Below are positions 5,613-7,662 of a DNA stretch of 7,662 nucleotides, in pieces. The DNA lies in assembly GCA_021823555.1 (NCBI GenBank), contig JAKANW010000125.1, positions 1-7,662 of the forward strand. Direction: 5' to 3'. The stretch comes from Chloroflexota bacterium. Lineage in GTDB: Bacteria > Chloroflexota > Anaerolineae > Anaerolineales > Villigracilaceae. Position 1 is the stretch's first letter. Every line of letters starts with the position of its first letter. The translations under genes were made by a program, and so were the position numbers. A model generated the notes under the pieces. It saw only the letters and a list, made by a program, of their open reading frames with translations, was not told where the DNA came from and did not search any database.

Positions 5613-6389
5613 TTATTTTGAAGATTCCGGCAGCACCAACGGCCCTCCTGCGAACGGATGCTCCACCACCTGTACGGGCCAGCAATAGGCTTCCGAGATC
5701 AGTTCAGGCGTCAGCACTGCGCGCGGCGCGCCGATGGCTTTGAGTTGACCGGCGACCATCAGTGCGATGTAATCGGCGGTGTGGGCGGCAAGGTTGAGGT
5801 CGTGCAGGGCGATCAGCACAGCCAGGTTGTCCCTGCGCGCCAGGTCGCGGACGAGTTCGAGCAGGCTGACCTGGTATTGCAGGTCGAGGTGGGCGGTCGG
5901 TTCATCGAGCAGGAGGATGGGCGTGGACTGGGTGAGGGCACGCGCCAGCAACACTCGCTGGGCCTCGCCGCCGGATAACTCTCCGACGCGGCGCTCGATC
6001 AAACCCAAGGCGTGGACCCGCTCCAAGGAACGGCGCGCCAGTTCCTCGTCCGCGCGGGAGGCGTGGCCGAGGAATCCCAGGTAGGGTGTGCGTCCCATCA
6101 AGACCGTCTCCCAGACGGTAAAGGCAGGCGGCAGGGAGGCAGCCTGAGGCACGGTCGCCACGTAGCGGGCGCGCTGGAGAGGTGCGAGAGTCTGGAAGTC
6201 ATCGCCGTTGGTGCGGACGCGTCCGCCCAGGATGGGGATCACGCCGCTGACGGCGCGGATGAGCGTGGATTTGCCCGCTCCGTTCGGGCCGATCAACGCC
6301 ACGACCTGGCCAGACTGCACGTTAAGCGAAACGTCGTGCAGGACGCGGTGAGCACCATAAGCGACAGAGAGCTGTTCGATCTTTAGCAT
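5613..6389 (-). CDS. ABC transporter ATPase, iron-siderophore/heme/cobalamin (FecE/BtuD) type
   Basis: This 258-residue cytoplasmic ATPase powers uptake of a metal chelate through the FecCD-type permease encoded upstream. All nucleotide-binding motifs are intact: Walker A GPNGAGKST (34-42), Q-loop Gln82, signature LSGGE (138-142), Walker B ILLLDEP (158-164) and switch His196 in LIALHDLN. The MGRTPYLGFLG stretch (98-108) after the Q-loop and the DLNLAAHTADYIALM stretch are typical of the siderophore/heme/B12 importer branch. The ATG at 6389 is supported by AGGAGGG, which overlaps the TAG of the acetyltransferase gene 9 nt upstream, so translation is probably coupled. The exact substrate (ferric siderophore, heme or corrinoid) cannot be told from the ATPase. 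Confidence 0.94.
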   Translation of the reverse strand: MLKIEQLSVAYGAHRVLHDVSLNVQSGQVVALIGPNGAGKSTLIRAVSGVIPILGGRVRTNGDDFQTLAPLQRARYVATVPQAASLPPAFTVWETVLMGRTPYLGFLGHASRADEELARRSLERVHALGLIERRVGELSGGEAQRVLLARALTQSTPILLLDEPTAHLDLQYQVSLLELVRDLARRDNLAVLIALHDLNLAAHTADYIALMVAGQLKAIGAPRAVLTPELISEAYCWPVQVVEHPFAGGPLVLPESSK

Positions 6390-6398
6390 TTTGCCCTC

Positions 6399-6932
6399 CT
6401 AGAAAATCAGATACCAATACAGGGCGATCTCATCGGCGGCGGGGTTTAGGCCCCTGTATAAATTCCGGTCGAAGCCGCCCAGCTCAAACCCGCAACTTTC
6501 ATAGAGGCGGCAGGCAGGGACATTGTTGCTCTGTGTCTCCAACATCAGGCCGGGGCATCCTTTGGCCTTGGCCCATTGGATGGCTTGTTCCATCAGCGCC
6601 CGCCCGACGCCCTGTTGCCGATACCGAGGTGCGACCGTGATGTCATCAATATAGGCGTAAGCGTTCCAGTATTCCAGGAGCCTGATCTGACCGGCCCGTT
6701 CCTCGTCCACATAGGCGAAGAAGATGGCGCGGTTGGGGTTGTCCACATAAGCGCTGTAATCCAGGCTGTGCGGCGGGTAATGTTTTTCGTAGAGTGGCGC
6801 AGGGACAACGGTGTAGCTGATCTTCCCGTTCTCTGCATGAAGAACCAATTTCGACTCCACCATAAAAGTGCTGTCGAATTGATCCACGTACTGAAGGCTG
6901 TGCTGGTCAATTTCACGGATGATGATCTGCAT
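6399..6932 (-). CDS. GNAT N-acetyltransferase, streptothricin acetyltransferase (SatA/Sat4)-like
   Basis: The 177-residue product is a single GNAT domain that would transfer acetyl from acetyl-CoA to an amine. The acetyl-CoA loop RQQGVGRA is at 105-112. The blocks AYAYIDDITVAPRYR (91-105), GLMLETQSNNVPACRLY (128-144) and CGFELGGFDRNLY (147-159), and the end ALYWYLIF, match my memory of Sat4/SatA-type streptothricin acetyltransferases, which acetylate the beta-lysine moiety of the antibiotic. The start at 6932 is chosen because the family-like N-terminus begins there and it follows the permease stop by 4 nt, with GGTGA just upstream; a longer frame reaching 7058 would overlap the permease heavily. 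Sampled 60-bp rows of this gene are 45-52 % GC against about 70 % in the flanking transporter genes, which hints at separate origin. The true substrate is unproven; other small amines are possible. Confidence 0.88.
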   Translation of the reverse strand: MQIIIREIDQHSLQYVDQFDSTFMVESKLVLHAENGKISYTVVPAPLYEKHYPPHSLDYSAYVDNPNRAIFFAYVDEERAGQIRLLEYWNAYAYIDDITVAPRYRQQGVGRALMEQAIQWAKAKGCPGLMLETQSNNVPACRLYESCGFELGGFDRNLYRGLNPAADEIALYWYLIF

Positions 6933-6936
6933 GGCG

Positions 6937-7662
6937 TCACCAATATCCCTGGTTCTTGGAACGTCGCAAGACCCACAGGAAGAACGGTGCGCCGGCCAGC
7001 GCGGTGACAATCCCCACTGGAATCTCCTGTGGGGCCAGCACCACGCGCGCCAGCACATCGGCCATCAAAAGGGCGGAGGCGCCAGTGATTATACTCAGGG
7101 GCAGCAGGCGGCGGTAGTCCGCGCCGTGCCAGATGCGGATGATGTGCGGGACGATCAGGCCGACAAACCCGATGATCCCCGAAAAAGCGACCGCGGCGGC
7201 GGTGGCCAGCGAGGCGGAGACGAGCAGGAGGGTCTTTGTGCGCGTCACGTCCAGGCCGAGCTGCTGGGCCTGGTCATCACCGAACTGCAGCAGGTTGAGG
7301 GCGTGACCGCTGAAGAGCAGAATGCCGAGGCCGATCACCAGGTACGGCAGGATGGCAAGGATGGCTGTCCAGCCGCTCTGGCTGGAACCGCCCAGCAGCC
7401 AGCCCAAGGCCCGGCGGACTTCACCCGTCGAACGCAGCATGAGGAAGGATGTCAGCGAGGTGGCGAACGAGGAGACGGCCACACCCGCCAGGATCAGGTT
7501 TGTGGTGGGCACCGTCCGGCCGACGCGCGCCAGCGTGTAGACGATCAGGACCGCCAGCAGCGCGGCCAGAAAGGCCGCCATCGGGATGGCCAACAAACCC
7601 CAGAACGAATACGGCCAGTGGATGCTCATGGCGATCACCGCGCCCAAGCCCGCGCCGGAAGC
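6937..7662 (-). CDS. FecCD/BtuC-type ABC permease for metal-chelate uptake, N-terminal part outside window
   Basis: The frame is open to the right edge (the first visible codons give ASGAGLGAVIAM), so the TTG at 7647 is not the start. About 241 residues are visible, the C-terminal two thirds of a family usually 320-350 long. ASGAGLGA is the conserved glycine-rich segment after the first helices. LQFGDDQAQQLGLDV is the cytoplasmic stretch that contacts the ATPase. GIIGFVGLIVPHIIRIWHGADYRRLLPLS is cut here by length but clearly the FecCD hallmark (GFVGLIVPHIIR, then the G-DYRRLLPLS block). VGIVTALAGAPFFLWVLRR closes the protein. Several hydrophobic helices are evident. It works in the inner membrane as a homodimer or paired permease with the ATPase encoded two genes downstream. 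The binding protein, and any outer part of the operon, would lie to the right. Confidence 0.95.
   Translation of the reverse strand, partial: ASGAGLGAVIAMSIHWPYSFWGLLAIPMAAFLAALLAVLIVYTLARVGRTVPTTNLILAGVAVSSFATSLTSFLMLRSTGEVRRALGWLLGGSSQSGWTAILAILPYLVIGLGILLFSGHALNLLQFGDDQAQQLGLDVTRTKTLLLVSASLATAAAVAFSGIIGFVGLIVPHIIRIWHGADYRRLLPLSIITGASALLMADVLARVVLAPQEIPVGIVTALAGAPFFLWVLRRSKNQGYW

Noticed and set aside
6399..7058. Longer version of the acetyltransferase starting at 7058
   Set aside because: The extra 42 residues overlap the permease coding sequence in another frame and look unlike a GNAT N-terminus. The ATG at 6932 follows the permease stop by 4 nt and fits the family.

Overview
The window is an ordinary stretch of bacterial chromosome: short spacers, Shine-Dalgarno sites at most starts, and tight operon spacing. 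GC content is roughly 50-70 % by eye. My best guess for the source is a Chloroflexota bacterium of the Anaerolineae type. That rests on protein style and on palindromic intergenic repeats that I associate with such genomes, and it is inference, not proof. I see no tRNA, rRNA, CRISPR array, transposase or phage gene.

Layout. The left edge carries the C-terminal end of a D12-class (Dam-like) adenine DNA methyltransferase on the + strand. It is followed on the same strand by hutI (imidazolonepropionase, histidine degradation) and a translationally coupled 71-residue membrane protein of unknown function. A degenerate palindromic repeat (1832-1958) fills the next spacer. A cytochrome b561-type membrane protein on the - strand ends there in a good intrinsic terminator. 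It is divergent from an arginase gene (rocF-like, + strand) with all metal ligands intact. The arginase gene converges, with a 10-bp gap, on a - strand gene for a soluble diguanylate cyclase that has two duplicated PAS-like sensor modules.

A 450-bp gene-free region (5163-5612) holds the cyclase promoter and a nested set of inverted repeats, including a MITE-like unit whose core is built of 9-bp tandem units on both arms. The right end is a - strand operon: a FecCD/BtuC-type permease (cut by the window edge), a streptothricin-acetyltransferase-like GNAT enzyme, and a FecE/BtuD-type ATPase. The junctions are 4 and 9 nt, so the three are probably co-translated.

How the genes work together. HutI and arginase both break down amino acids (histidine to formimidoylglutamate, arginine to ornithine and urea), but they are in separate transcription units. 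The permease and ATPase form an importer for an iron-siderophore, heme or cobalamin-like chelate; its binding protein would lie beyond the right edge. The acetyltransferase sits inside that operon and is visibly lower in GC than its neighbours. No clearly new defence or mobile system is visible. The most unusual items are the nested repeat, the GNAT gene inside the transporter operon, the duplicated sensor of the cyclase and the glycine/GQF-rich loops of the b561 protein.
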